DNA from: Bufo bufo
Taxonomy: Eukaryota > Chordata > Amphibia > Anura > Bufonidae
Assembly (NCBI RefSeq): GCF_905171765.1
Contig: NC_053390.1
Location: 509,995,565-510,059,564 of the forward strand
Direction: 5' to 3'
DNA length: 64,000 nt
The first letter of the stretch is position 1, and each line of letters starts with the position of its first letter. The notes beneath the pieces were generated by a model. That model saw only the letters and a program-made list of their open reading frames with translations. It ran no database searches and was not told the DNA's origin. The translations under genes and the position numbers were made by a program. Positions 11,455 to 23,640 of the stretch are shown here, in pieces.

Positions 11455-12366
11455 ATAGCACCTTTCATGGGATTATGTGTTACAAACTGGTATGCTTAGG
11501 CTACTTTCACACTGCCGTTTCTGGGTCCACCTGTGAGATCCGTTTCAGGGCTCTCACAAGCGGTTCAAAACGGATCAGTTTAGCCCCAATGCATTCTGAA
11601 TGGATAAGGATCCGTTCAGAATGCATCAGTTTGGCTCCGTTCTGCCTCTATTCCGCTCTGGAGGCGGACACCAAAACGCTGCTTGCAGCGTTTTGATGTC
11701 CGTCTGACGAAACTGAGCCAAACGGATCCGTCCTGACTTACAATGTAAGTCAATGGGGACGGATCCGTTTTTACTGACACAATATGGTGCAATTCAAAAC
11801 GGATCCGCCTCCCATTGACTTTCAATGTAAGTCAAAACGGGTCCGTTTGCATTATCTTGAACAAATCATTATCATGGTAATGCAAACGGATCCGTTCTGA
11901 ACGGATAAAAGCGTTTGCATTATAGGTGCGGATCCCTCCTATATACCAGACGGATCTGCACCTAAGCGCAGGTGTGAAAGTAGCCTTACCAGATAGGGCG
12001 GCCCCTACAGATGCAAGCACTTTCTCTTTTCCAAAAATACCCCTCCATTCCACCGGTGCACCCCCCCCCCCCCCCCCCTCGCTGTTTTTGGCGCCAGGAA
12101 GGAGGAGAAATTATTTTTTTCTCAATGGACGTCTCCTTCTCCCTGGCTGTGACGCTATCCATTCGCAGGAAACCGCATCACAGCCGGGTAGAAGGAGACA
12201 CCCATTGAGAACACCAAATGTCTCCTCCTCCGTGTACTGATGGCCTAAATTAACATATCAGGTGCCAAAAACAGCGGTGGAACTGAGGGGTATTTTTTGG
12301 GCAAAAAGTGCTTGCATCTGGTAAGCATAGCAGTTTCTAACACATAATCCCATAAAGGTCCACTTT
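11455..12366. mobile_element. palindromic element interrupted by a family A MITE
   Basis: Left arm 11462-11495 plus 11989-12060 mirrors right arm 12255-12355 (ATGGGATTATGTGTTA, TATGCTTACCAGAT, GCAAGCACTTT). The inner arms (12118-12215) pair TGGACGTCTCCTTCTCC with GGAGACACCCATTG. A C20-type homopolymer at about 12061-12080 lies at the arm break. Terminal bases are unclear. Confidence 0.7.
11499..11985. mobile_element. Harbinger-like MITE, family A copy 2
   Basis: GGCTACTTTCACAC ends with TTA duplications at 11496-11498 and 11986-11988. The opposite arm of the host palindrome (about 12316-12329) preserves the empty site TATGCTTACCAGAT, which confirms a 3-bp TTA duplication. Confidence 0.85.
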
Positions 12367-13205
12367 CACACCAGTCAAGGCTGTTCTCTCCTCTCCTGTG
12401 AGTCTGATTTCCTGAAAAACTATAGGATTGTAATCCCACCTGTCATCCCTGCTGGCAAGCTGTGTACAGTAGGCAGATGTAGAACTTCAGCCTATGGCCG
12501 TTTTATGTGTGAATCCTCATGAAACAGCCGTAGGCTGAAGTCTATCTGCATCCTGTAACAAGATTTGTGGTTACTGTGTGTACCGCAGAACACTACTACT
12601 GCCAATCTGAACAGTTCATCCTAAACTGTGCTTCACCTGGCTCTGTTGGGGCCAGTTGTTGCACGGCAAGACACTCTAGTACAGTTCCAGTTTCCACTGC
12701 TGATTCACTCGGGGACTTTCCTTTAGCAGGACATCTTCCGGATGCCATTTAATATCCAGCCCTGTCGGATAATAAAAGTCTGCCTGGTGCCTGCTCTAAT
12801 ATATTGTTTGAACTGCCTGTAGAGCAGGTTCAGAGTGAAGAATTATAAACTAAACCGTTTGTGTATGCTGTTTATGGATCATCTGAACAAGGGAAGAAAA
12901 AGAATCGTGTGGTGGTTACATAAGAAGGAGAAATGCTTGGAGAGAGAAATTAGAAATTGTGGGTGGGTGCGTTATGCTGTGATATACATACACTTTCCAG
13001 TTAAGAGTTCGGTCTACAAACTTCAGTGAAGATACTCCCACCTATTCTTCAAAGTCCTACTCCACAGCTTGTCAGCCTTTAGTACTTAGGATTCCTTGTA
13101 AAGCACATAGTGTAAGGGAGAAAAGTAGTGCCTGCCATCTGTTGAATTGGAGAGCTAGGCTACGCATTCTGGCAGACATTATTCCCCTCTCTACAATGAA
13201 CACTT
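12367..13205. other. intron with a 90-bp hairpin
   Basis: 12462-12556 folds with arms CAGATGTAGAACTTCAGCCT and AGGCTGAAGTCTATCTG around a CCGTTTTATG loop. Nothing else supported. Confidence 0.5.
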
Positions 13206-13684
13206 TTAAAGGCTATGTAGACCTTTGGGGCACTTTTTTTCTTATTCCATTGTACTCATTTTGAGCTAAAATCATTTTTTCAACTGTTCGTTATTAAAAA
13301 TATTGAACCCTTTTTTCTGTACAGGGCTGAGATGCTCTAGTATCACCCTTTTGGATTTTCTTTCTCCGTCAGTTGGGGAGCAGGCAGACTCCTTATTTCT
13401 GCTCTCTGACATTATAAACACTCCATTATAGCTCAGTTCTTATCTCACTGATAAGAATGTGGCTTAAGTAAGTGTTTGACATCTTAGTAGTTTAGAGATG
13501 AGGTTTATTAGATGACCAGTGCAACGTGAAAGTACCAGTCACGCAGCTAGAAAAACTGTTAACTCTGTGACAGAACGGCTCAATATTTTTAATAAAGAGC
13601 AATTGAAAAAATGATTTTTAGCCCAAAATTAGTAAAATACAATCCTAAACAAAAATTGCCTCGGAAGGTGTACATAGCCTTTAA
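13206..13684. mobile_element. T2-type MITE, 479 bp
   Basis: TTAAAGGCTATGTAGACCTT left, AAGGTGTACATAGCCTTTAA right, both with TTAA. Inner arms pair GCTAAAATCATTTTTTCA (13265) with AAAAATGATTTTTAGCCC (13607). Confidence 0.8.
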
Positions 13685-14489
13685 TGCCTTCGATATGCCC
13701 ATGCTCAGTATAGTAGCTAGCATGAAATACAAGGTAAGACAGCAGACATTCATATCATTTTAAGTACAGAGTTCACCTTTTTTTGCCTGTCGTAAATTGT
13801 TTTCCTATGATGTACATTTATGACATATCTATACAGCATATCAGAATATGGGCACTCATTCCACTCCGTTTCCACCTGGATGCTACGGCCAACTCATCTG
13901 GCTGCTAGACATTGGCATAAATAACTTTTTTCATTTTTTTTCCTCTTTACTTTGCTATCATTTCTGACTTTCTTGGTAATTTAGAGTAGTGTAAGGATTG
14001 ATCAGCTTCCATGATGGTTCAGGGAAGTGGAGGATTATATTCCATCTTATCTAGTAGTGGTCTAGGCCGGGGAGGAGCTGGAACTAAGGTCTCTTTTATA
14101 CGAGCGCTACGGATTGTGTCAGGATCAGTTCAAGAAAAAAACAATGGTTTTGCCCACAAGTTCAATCAGTTTTTCACTGTGTGCACTTTTTCTATCTGGA
14201 TCGCATGCATTTTTCACAAGCATGATGAATAACAATCTAGATCTCCTAGCCACCATCAGTGGTCCATTCACGTCTGTGGGGCCAGAGGTTCATGAAAAAC
14301 GCACAATATAGAACACGCTGCGATTTTTCCTGAATGCAAAGATGATGCATGAAAAACTACACTCGTGTGCACAGACCCATTGAAATGAATGGTCAGGATT
14401 GAGTCCGGAAGCTGCGCGTTCACTACTCGCATTGCATGCAAACGGAAAACCTGCTTGTGTGATGAGGTGTACTGGTTGCTTACCTAGTG
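13685..14489. other. intron, with a diverged family B-like fragment
   Basis: About 14075-14465 contains ACAGACCCATTGAAATGAAT and a CGTTCACTACTCGCATTGCA segment like the family B interior (38110-38360), with no clean ends. The rest is unassigned. Confidence 0.45.
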
Positions 14490-14497
14490 GTCTAGGT

Positions 14498-14635
14498 CAG
14501 GCATGGGCAAACTGCGGCTCTCCAGCTGTTGTAAAACTACAAATCCCATCATGCCCTGCTGTAGGCTGATAGCTGTAGGCATACTGGGAGTTGTAGTTTT
14601 ACAACAGCTGGAGAGCCGCAGTTTGCCCATCCCTG
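14498..14635. mobile_element. hAT-type MITE, 138 bp
   Basis: Perfect 8-bp duplications GTCTAGGT (14490-14497, 14636-14643) enclose CAGGCATGGGCAAACTGC and GCAGTTTGCCCATCCCTG. The arms include CTCCAGCTGTTGTAAAACTA and its complement, giving an almost complete hairpin. Confidence 0.88.
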
Positions 14636-14643
14636 GTCTAGGT

Positions 14644-16660
14644 AGGTGAGGGGTAGACTTAGGGTAGTGGATTTTTTTTTTAATATCCACTAAAAGCCGA
14701 TGATTGGTGGATTACTCATTCCAGATTTAGTCTTGAAGGGTAAACATATAAACAGGTTAATAATGAAGCACGATTTGAATTTTCTGTGGCCCTTTACTAT
14801 GTAAAAAAGCATATAGTCTGAACACAATGGGAAAGTGCCATTGCTATAATGGAGTGTATCCTGTTCATTGCCCTAAAAAAGTCTATTAAATCTATTTGAC
14901 TTGATTTCTGCTTGCAGTCATTGAATGGGGAACTTTGTTTACTTCCAGAGGGAAAGAAGATGTCTGGATCTTTGTGATGAACACACAGATGTGGGACTTG
15001 TTACAGTACCGTTAGCAGAGTTGTGTATGGTACCCCACATGACCAGAACAGATCTTTATTCACTGAAAGTAAGCAGTTCGGGTTTAAATTGAATGCTAGC
15101 AAGCAGAGAGATTGAAAATTGTCAGGATTTGATTCAGAAAGCAGCGTATATTGGAAAATAGGTCAACTTGCTTTTATACAAGCTTTATTTGTTCACATTT
15201 GTTAAGAAGTTGATGCCAGTTTTCCACAGACTAGTGTAAATATACCTAGGGATTGGCCGTTTCCTATATATTAAAATGCCAAACGTGGTCATGTATGCTC
15301 CATACAAGTATACATGACTGTACACTGTGCCTCAGCTGCCCCCCTCCCCATTTATGGGCTGTTCCTGGGTACTTGTAATTCAGATACAGGCACTGAATTA
15401 CAGGCTCCGAGAAAGCAGCGGTGCCATCTTGCAGCCTTTAGACATGGAAGATGATAGGCGAGTACGTTTACTCCACTGATACCAGGACAGTATACAGTCA
15501 TGTATGCTTATATGGCATTTTGGGAAATTGACCACCTCCTTCAATTCTGTATGAATACGTGTATAAAAAAAGTACATTTTTGCCCATGTGTATATATTCA
15601 GTATTACAGACAGAATTATAGCATTGAGCTCTGAAAAAGCTGCCTTCTTTATTGCAACATTAACTTTGTGTGATTCTAGTGGATCATTTTTTGTGCTTTA
15701 TTTTTTATCACATTATTCTAATGAAGATGATTTTATACTTGATTTTGAATTTCTGCAGGGTGGACATGTAGTAAAACAGTGTTGTATAAAAGTAAATCTG
15801 GTCCATGTATAGCATATCTAATTACTGTTTTTTATGCTTACTGAGGCAGAAAAGATTTCGTTTGGAGAGGAGCGTTTCTTCCTTTTCTAGGGCAGGAATG
15901 AGAAATGAATTCAAATTATACAACAGGTTGAAAATATTTTGCCATTAAAAATTGTGGCAAAAGCAAGTTGCAAAAACACCACTTGTGAATACAACCTGAA
16001 GATTAATTTTAATATAAGTGTGAGAGCGAATTACTGTAGAATATAAATGCCCTTGAATCTCATTTGTCCAGTGCCTTTTAAATGAACACTAAAACTAGAA
16101 GTGAAAATTATAGGTAAACAAGAAATATAGTTCCTATAGTTTAGATCATGCAGAAATCCTACAGGGAACACAGGGGTTAAAAGAGGTACTCCGGGAATGA
16201 TTTAAAATGGCCGCCAGCAACCGGTCCTAGAATGTGAGTAGGACTGGTTGTCTCCACTTGCAGAGCCACTAAACACTACCCTGCTATACAAACTATGGTA
16301 ATGATGCAATCCTGCCTATGATATGTCATCATGGCTGAGTAGCAGGACAGGAAAACTCACCAATATGTGATACATGCAAGTTCCAGAGCGTATAATGAGC
16401 CCCCTCCATCTTTGGCTGGTGATCGGCTGAGGGGTGGGGCTTAACACTCTTCGTCCTGCTGTCCAGTTGTCTTACATGCTGGGACTGGGATGTGTCGAAG
16501 AGAGCAGTGGGAAGCAGGTCAGTGTGTTTGTCGCCAAAGGTCTAGCTGGGAGAGGGGAGAATTTAAAAACTTTATAAAAATAAAATAATAAATAGAAAAA
16601 CCGCTCAAATACCAAGACCTGCACAGTTGCAACTTTGGAGTGACTTGTTAATGGACTATT
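14644..16660. other. unassigned intron, 2 kb
   Basis: No gene. A T2-like left end (TTAAAAGAGGTACTCCGGG) occurs near 16178 without a matching right end. Otherwise no structure recognised; this is the longest stretch here with little visible mobile DNA. Confidence 0.5.
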
Positions 16661-16836
16661 GAGGTCATTTATCAAACTGGTGTAAAGTAGAACTGGCTTA
16701 GTTGCCCATAGCAACCAGTCAGATTCCATCCTTCATTTTTGACAGCTCCTTTGGAAAATGAAAGGTGGAATCTGATTGGTTGCTATTGGCGAATTAGCTA
16801 GTTCTACATTACACCAGTTTGCTAAATTAACCCCAT
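16661..16836. repeat. foldback repeat with CATAGCAACCA arms
   Basis: TTATCAAACTGGTGTAAAGT and ACACCAGTTTGCTAAATTAA are inverted, as are GCCCATAGCAACCAGTCAGA and TCTGATTGGTTGCTATTGG. Half-copies occur at 6568, 28735 and 46765. Superfamily not determined. Confidence 0.7.
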
Positions 16837-16955
16837 ATATGTATCTAATTAGATTTTACTTAAATCTGTTGTTTTCACATAGTTAAACATATACATGACA
16901 TGTCCATATCGCCTCTTTGTGAATTTATTTTTATATATTTTTTTTTCCCTTCTAG

Positions 16956-17050
16956 TCTACACCATTACACTTGGCGGCAGGATACAATAGAGTCCGAATT
17001 GTCCAACTGCTCCTTCAGCATGGTGCTGACGTACATGCGAAGGATAAGGG
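16956..17050 (+). CDS. TNKS: TNKS exon: ARC2 ankyrin repeat ([20 protein letters not shown])
   Basis: First visible coding exon. A T-rich tract ending TTCTAG precedes it, and GTAAGT follows at 17051. It opens in phase 0 with [12 protein letters not shown] and ends [11 protein letters not shown] with two bases of a glycine codon. TPLHLAAG is the canonical ankyrin turn and first helix; [14 protein letters not shown] is the second helix and loop. The missing first base set of the repeat (ending DGRK in tankyrases) would sit in an exon upstream of the window. At 95 bases the exon carries 31 codons plus 2 bases. Confidence 0.95.
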
Positions 17051-17827
17051 GTAAGTACAATGTCCAGGTCTGTTGTGTTTGTGCAATAACATATTTTATT
17101 TTGAAAGAACCAATAATGGTAATTAAAAAAAAGTTTCTTTGAGAAAAATTCTACTTTGAGGGCAAACATGTGGATAAAAGTGCATGTGTGTGTTAGTGGT
17201 CAACTTAAATAAATCCAAACCCCTGAAATGCTCCCCCATATGCCTGGGCCCACAATGTACTTGCCTCGCCCCCCGGCACCCCCATCGCTTCTGAAGCCCG
17301 CACGGCCACTGCTGCATTTCCCCGTCGTGTGGACGAAAATATCCGGCGTCATTCAATAGCAGACTGTGACGGTCACGGTGTGAGGGGGGGCATTTCAGGG
17401 GTTGGATAACCTATTTAAATAAATCCAAACCCCTTCCATTCTACTTGATTTCTTTTTATTATTTCTGAAAAATCTTGATTAGTTTTAAAATTAAATAAAA
17501 AACCACAGACCTATAGTGATAAATATAATATTGCCGAGGATAACAGAGTTCAGTTATTACAAAAAGACAAATCCAGTAGTAATTGCCAGAAAGAAGTGGT
17601 TAGATGCATATTACAAAAACATACGTTCCCTTCACTCGGTGTCAAACAGTTCCTATCTAAGACGCGGTATCAATTCTTCACAAAAAGCTTTGCTTTCACT
17701 CTCTGCCAGATTTCTGTGTCCTGCTGTTAAATGGTTTCTTGCACAGAAGAGCCCTTTGGCACCAGAGTCTCGTCCTGCTGTCATCCATAGTTGTAGGCCA
17801 ATGATTCCTCCCTTTTTTTATTTTTAT
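17051..17827. other. intron with a foldback at about 17204-17418
   Basis: TTAAATAAATCCAAACCCCT (17208) and AGGGGTTGGATAACCTATTT (17396) with inner CCCCCATATG/GGGGGGCAT arms suggest a decayed T2-type foldback. No gene. Confidence 0.5.
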
Positions 17828-20282
17828 TTAACCACTTCCCATCTGGGCCCTTTGCCCCCTTCCTGACCAGGCCAAATTTTGCAAAACGGACATATCTCAC
17901 TTTATGTGGTAATAACTTTGGAACGCCTTTATTTATCCAAGTCATTCAGAGATTGTTTTCTCGTGACACATTGTACTTCATGATAGTCATAAATTTGAGT
18001 CAAAATATTTCACCTTTATTTATGAAAAAATCCCAAAAATTTAAAGAAATCGCAATTTTCTAAATTTCAATTTCTCTGCTTTTAAAACAGAAAGTGATAC
18101 CTCATAAAATATTTATTATTTAACATTCCCCATATGTCTACTTTATGTTGGCATCATTTTGGAAATGTCATTTTATTTTTTTAGGACGTTAGAAGGCTTA
18201 GAAGTTTAGAAGCAATTCTTCAAATTTTTAAGAAAATTGCCAAAACCCACTTTATAAGGACCAGTTCAGGTCTGAAGTCACTTTGTGGGGCCTACATAGT
18301 GGATACCCCCATAAATGACCCCATTGTAGAAACTACACCCCTCAAGGTATTCAAAACCGATTTTACAAACTTTGTTAACCCTTTAGGCGTTCCACAAGAA
18401 TTAAAGGAAAATGGAGATCAAATTTTTAAATTTCACTTTTTTGGCAGATTTTCCATTTTAATCAATTTTTTTCTCTAACACATCGATGGTTAACAGCCAA
18501 ACAAAACTCAATATTTATTACCCAGATTCTGCGGTTTACAGAAACACCCCACATGTGGTCGTAAACTGCTGTATGGGCACACGGCAGGGCGCAGAAGAAA
18601 AGGAACTCCACATGGTTTTTAGATGCCATGTCCCATTTGAAGCCCCCTGATGCACCCTTACAGTAGAAACTCCCAAGAAGTGACCCCATTTTGGAAACTA
18701 GGGGATAAGGTGCCAGTTTTATTAGTACTATTTTTGGGTACATATGATTTTTTGATCATTCAATATAACACTTTATGGGGCAAGGTGACCAAAAAATTGG
18801 TTGTTTTAGCACAGTTTCTATTTATTTATTTTTACAGCGTTCACCTTAGGGGTTCAGTCAAGTGACATTTTTATAGAGCAGATTGTTACGGACGTGGCGA
18901 TACCTAATATGTATACTTTTTCTCATTTATTAAAGTTTTACACAATAATGGCATTTTTTAAACCAAAAAATTATGTTTTAATGTGTCCATGTTCTGAGAG
19001 CTATAGTTTTTTTATTTTTTGAGAGATTTTCTTATGTAGGGGCTCATTTTTTGCGGGATGAGGTGACGGTTTTATTGGTACCATTTTGTGGGACATACGC
19101 GTTTTTGATCACTTGGTGTTGCACCTTTTGTGATGCAAGGTGACAAAAATTGCTTGTTTTGACACAGTTTTTTTTTTTTTTTTTTTTTACGGTGTTCACC
19201 CGAGGGGTTAGGTCATGTGATATTTTTATAGAGCTGGTTTTTACGGACGCGGCAATACCTAATATGTATACTTTTTTTTATTTGTTTCACTTTAACACAA
19301 TAATAGCATTTTTGAAACCAAAAAAATTATGTTTTAGTGTCTCCATGTTCTAAGAGCTATAGTTTTTTTATTTTTTGAGAGATTTTCTTATGTAGGGGCT
19401 CATTTTTTGCGGGATGAGGTGACGGTTTTATTGGTACCATTTTGTGGGACATACGCGTTTTTGATCACTTGGTGTTGCACCTTTTGTGATGCAAGGTGAC
19501 AAAAATTGCTTGTTTTGACACAGTTTTTTTTATTTATTTTTTACGGTGTTCATCCGAGGGGTTAGGTCATGTGATATTTTTATAGAGCTGGTTTTTACGG
19601 ACGCGGCAATACTAAATATGTCTATTTTACTTTATTTTTTCTATTTTAATTTTTTTTTTTTTATTCCTAACTTGGGAACTTTTTTTTTTTTACATGTGAA
19701 ACTTTATTTTATTTTATTTTTTCAACCCTTTATTTTTTTTATTTTTTTTTTACACTTTTCGTCCCCCATAAGGTCATACAAGACCTCTGGGGGACATTTG
19801 CTTCACTTTTTCTTTTTTTTTTCACAGTTGATTTCTCCTGTAACTGGGGCTGAGATAGTAGCCCCAGTTACAGGACAAATGCACCCCTATAGAGGCTGTA
19901 CAGCAGCAATCCTGCGCTGTACAGCCTCAGTGCAGGGCTGATCGAGGTCTCTGAGAGACCTCACACAGCCCCTGCACTCTCCGGTCACGGCGGTCACATG
20001 ACCGCCGGGCCGGAACAGGAAGCGCACAGCGCTTCCTGCTCTGCAGACACAGCGCTCGGTGAGCGCTGTGTCTGCAGCGATCGTGAAGGCAGGGACACCT
20101 GGGAACTGTCCCTGCCTTGTCTTAGGGTTGCCCTGCTGTCACTGACAGCGGGCAACCCGATCAGCAGCTGCACGATTAGCGTGCAGCTGCTATTTCTGAC
20201 AGGACGTTTTAAAACGTGCTGTCAGAAATAGACGTCCACCCATAGGACGTTTATAGTCTATGGGCGGACGTGAGGCGGTTAA
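17828..20282. mobile_element. 2.45-kb TTAA-ended repeat (family F)
   Basis: Begins TTAACCACTTCCCATC and ends GACGTGAGGCGGTTAA, so both ends read TTAACCRCYTC after inversion, with TTAA duplications at 17828-17831 and 20279-20282. The interior is AT-rich with no credible open frame. Fragments of related text lie at 28825-35310, 36660-36870 and 52885-53260 (TTTTTTGCGGGATG, GGACTGGGCC). TTAA plus CC-starting ends could mean piggyBac-like; the class is not established. Confidence 0.65.
18839..19640. repeat. 355-bp tandem units inside the family F repeat
   Basis: GTTCACCTTAGGGGTTCAG, GTTCACCCGAGGGGTTAG and GTTCATCCGAGGGGTTAG start at 18839, 19194 and 19548, giving periods of 355 and 354. Each unit holds a T-rich tract and GGGGCTCATTTTTTGCGG. 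Units 2 and 3 are nearly identical; unit 1 is diverged, so the duplication occurred at least twice. Confidence 0.85.
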
Positions 20283-20726
20283 GATATCCAATTCCATTTC
20301 ACCTCAGAGGTTAGAGATGGGCAAAGAAAGTGTTCCATCTTCCAAGCATTGACTGTTCTGTCAGTCCCATGCCAAACATCTTTCCCTGCATTTAAAGAAA
20401 TTATCCACAGGATAGATGATAAACATCAGAGTGCAAGGGTTCCAACTGGCGTGATCCACTGCGATCCGGAGAGTTCTCTTTCTGATGGCCAGAATAATAT
20501 CTGGAGAACACCCCCATATTGTGACTCAATAATGCCCACTCCAGGACCTAGCCCTAAATATGACCCTGGATATATCACAAATACCAAATGGCAGCGGTCT
20601 GACTGCAACAATCGATCACTGCAGCAAAGTGTCATTGGCGTTTAGCCCATTGTGACCCAATCTGACATTGGTGGTGCACCCTTTGCTAAATAAGAAAATG
20701 CAAGATCAGTGGACAGCAGTTACCTA
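20283..20726. other. intron with a T2-like left end
   Basis: TTTAAAGAAATTATCCACAG at about 20392 resembles a T2 terminus (compare 7176). The right end is not found. No gene. Confidence 0.45.
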
Positions 20727-20734
20727 CCCTAGTG

Positions 20735-20891
20735 CTGTGATGGCTAACCTCCGGCACGCCAGCTGTGGTAAAACTACGACTCCCAAGATGTACACTTACT
20801 TGGCTGTTCTCAGAACTCCACAGAAATGAGTGGATCATGCTAGGAGTCGTAGTTTCACCACAGCTGGAGTGCTGGAGGTTAGCCATCACTG
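20735..20891. mobile_element. hAT-type MITE, 157 bp
   Basis: Flanked by CCCTAGTG and CCCTAGAG (7 of 8 identical). Ends CTGTGATGGCTAACCTCC and GGAGGTTAGCCATCACTG. Inner arms CCAGCTGTGGTAAAACTAC resemble the hAT MITE at 14498, so both belong to one family. Confidence 0.82.
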
Positions 20892-21264
20892 CCCTAGAGC
20901 AAGACTCAAGTGCGGTTTAAAGCCACTTGTCAGGTTTCTCTCCTACTTCAGAGAACACAACCGGTTTGCCGTGGACAGTTTTACCATTTTACCCCCTTGC
21001 ACGTCTATTGATAAGTCTTACCTAACATGAATCTACGAGGACCATTTATCCAGCCCTGCTTTCCAAAATGTTGCAAATTAGAGCTTTGTGACTTTGTGGG
21101 CTTATTTGCACAACAGGTATGTGACATTTGATACATTTGGCACTAATAACGGCAACACGGACTACTGTACAACTGATGGCTCACCCCCTTATTTTTCCAT
21201 CATCGTGTTGTGCTCTTGTGTGAAATACTTAGTTAAACTCCATCAGGGCCTCTAATGGGGTTTC

Positions 21265-21885
21265 TCCGTTTTTCTTTATTCATAGACTGTACCGTTCTCC
21301 AGTGTTGCTCAAAAAGATGGGTCTGAAATCCTCGCATGAATGTCCTAGATGTGGTATGGAACAAGCCGGGCTCTACCATTTAGTCTGGAGATGTCCCAAA
21401 TTGTTTCGTTATTGGTCAGGGATAGCGGATATTATTAAAAAGATTTTGGAAGTGCAAATAGAAGGAGATCCAGTGGCTTGCATTAGGTGGTACAGAACAA
21501 TTTCGGCTTTCAAAAATGGATAATAGGGTACTTTGTAAACTCCTATTTCAGGCAAGACTTGTTATAACTAAAGAGTGGATTGAAAAGAACCCACCCTTGG
21601 TAGCGGATTGGAAGAGATCGGTGGGGAATATGATAAAGATAGAGAGGATAATATACAACAATAGGGGAAGGAAGGATTATTTAGATAATTTTTGGAAAGG
21701 TTGGTTAAATAATATTGTATGATGTAATAGATTATGAGTGGAAAAAGGTGTGTGTTTGTTTTTTTCTCAGGGATAGGAGGGGTGTGGGGAGGTAGGGTGA
21801 AAATAGGGATAAATATTTATTTGTTTTATATCACTGTGTATTGTGTTTTGTATATTCATAAAAAATAATAAAAAAGAAAATAACC
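21265..21885 (+). mobile_element. 5'-truncated L1-like LINE, 3' end of ORF2
   Basis: An open frame at 21302-21523 continues, after a one-frame shift, at 21516-21722. Together they give the ORF2 C-terminus: CPRCGMEQAGLYHLVWRCP (the Cys-His cluster) then NFWKGWLNNIV near the stop. The order of motifs matches the C-terminus of the full LINE at 29482-31209, but the sequence is clearly different, so this is another subfamily. An A-rich tail (AAAAAATAATAAAAAAG) ends near 21885. No clear target duplication. Confidence 0.8.
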
Positions 21886-23573
21886 ACTTTGTTAAACTGT
21901 TGGTTAAACTGAGATTGTCTGTCCTCGATTTTACATCATCCTTGTATTTGTGCACTTTGCCTTATATTATTTTTAAGAGGCAAATTAAGTTTAGCCTTCT
22001 TATTGCTTGTCAGGTCATCTCAGGTCAAGGCGCTGAAGCTTTTTTTCCTATTAATTTTCTAATTCTTGGCTGGTTTCCCTCTTTGCAGCAACCATCTGAC
22101 AGGGCCCACAGGGGATCATATGAATACTGGGTAGGCCCATAATCCACAACCCCCTGCACGAGTGGCACATAGCAGTACACTGACTGCGCTACGTACAGAA
22201 TACTGTATCTCAACCCGCCTATGTGTCCATGTAAGAGCTGGGCAGCTTATTTAGGGAAAAAAAACTGTTTATCTTTATAGATGCATCAGGAGAGTGAGAT
22301 GACTTCTAGGCACAGAGGCAGGTCAACCGGTCTCCTCTTTCCCCAGAAACCGACCTTCTCGATGTCACTGTAGGTTACCCCATCATCTTGCAGTGTCTTG
22401 CGGCTGCCTGCCTCTGTGTGATCATGTGTTCCTGGCTCACATGGTTAAGCGGGCCAAGACAAGAGCCAGTCTTCAGGATTCTGACAAGGGCTCATGGACA
22501 GAACAGTCTGAGGCACAGCCTAGGCAGTGCGCCACTACTGAAAATGAATGTGTTTGGCGCAGTTTTAGGGATTTGCAAACATTCGGTCAGGTAATATTTA
22601 AATGTAGCTGTACAGTGGCCCCCCAGAAAGAATTTTACTGGTGGGCCCTAGTGGTGGGCCCAGTGGTGTGGTATATTATTGTAACATGTAAAGTCAGTTT
22701 TCCGAGTTCAATAAAGATGTACAGAGTTGGTGAGAAATTGAAACACAATGGGGAATTTATCAATCCTCTACGCCAGTTTTTCTGTTGTAGAAAAGACACA
22801 GATTTGGCGCAAGTACAGGTTTGCTCCAAAACGTGTGATATGTTAGCAGTTTTCTTTTACCCTCGTCACTTTAAAAAAAAAATGGATGGTTAGGAGGCGA
22901 GCCTGGTGGGACCTCCGCAGCCTGATGGTGACCAATATGCATGCCAGAAAACTGCTGCACATTACACTAAAAATCTATGCCAGCCATTTGCTAGCATAGA
23001 TTTCATTTTTAGGCGCACAGACCTCCCAGTATGAGCCAAAATCATTAATGTTAAGATTATTAATACTTTTTATACACCGGATGCCAGAGTTCCTAATAAG
23101 ATTGCTGTTAGAAGCACCAGCCTCAATACATTCCCCTAAGGTATTTTAGATAGTTGCTTACTTTTCATTATCTTTTCAGTGCTTTACTCACTGGGACTAC
23201 TTCTTTTAATTGTATCAGCTACTTTACTTGGTGGAATTAAATGTTGAAAGAAGTATGTGTTTACCACTCTGAGGTAAACCTTTTTCAGTAGTGGAGTTGG
23301 CAAATAAATCTTTGTAGTTTCTCTCCCAAGTTTCAGTTTGTCGCTGGGCTTTTCACTTTTCCTTTCACCGGCTCCCAGACTTCCACTTAGCTACTGGAAC
23401 TAAGCGGTGGCCAATTTGACCGCTGAGATTTTTGTATATCTAAGCTCTATGTGATGAGACTAATGTGCCTGGAAATTTCTGTATGTATATGCTATGCTGA
23501 CATTATTTCATTTTCAAAATTACACTTTTCTTAATATTCTGTTTTGCTTCTTTTTTTTTTTACTCACTTATAG
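21886..23573. other. unassigned intron
   Basis: An open frame at 22393-22893 has no recognisable domain and spans simple intron text. A weak hairpin around 22740-22850 (TTTATCAATCCTCTACGCC) resembles other frog foldbacks. No supported gene. Confidence 0.5.
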
Positions 23574-23640
23574 CGGGTTAGTGCCTTTGCATAATGCTTG
23601 TTCCTATGGACACTTTGAAGTCACAGAATTATTACTTAAG
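23574..23640 (+). CDS. TNKS: TNKS exon: ARC2 ankyrin repeat ([16 protein letters not shown])
   Basis: A short 67-base exon between a TTTTTACTCACTTATAG acceptor and a GTGAGT donor. Its first base completes the glycine codon left open by the previous exon, then reads [22 protein letters not shown] and ends in phase 0. [10 protein letters not shown] is the tankyrase-specific form of the ankyrin TPLHxA motif. Phenylalanine after GH is the only visible departure from the human protein as I remember it (tyrosine). Because it is so short and sits in about 19 kb of intron, exon finders could miss it. Confidence 0.95.

Noticed and set aside
21302..21722. Cysteine-rich open frames as a host zinc-finger gene
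   Set aside because: The CPRC, H and WRCP spacing and the following tail match the C-terminus of the LINE ORF2 at 29482, followed by an A-rich end.
22393..22893. 166-codon frame
   Set aside because: No domain, no splice-phase fit to TNKS, ordinary intron text.
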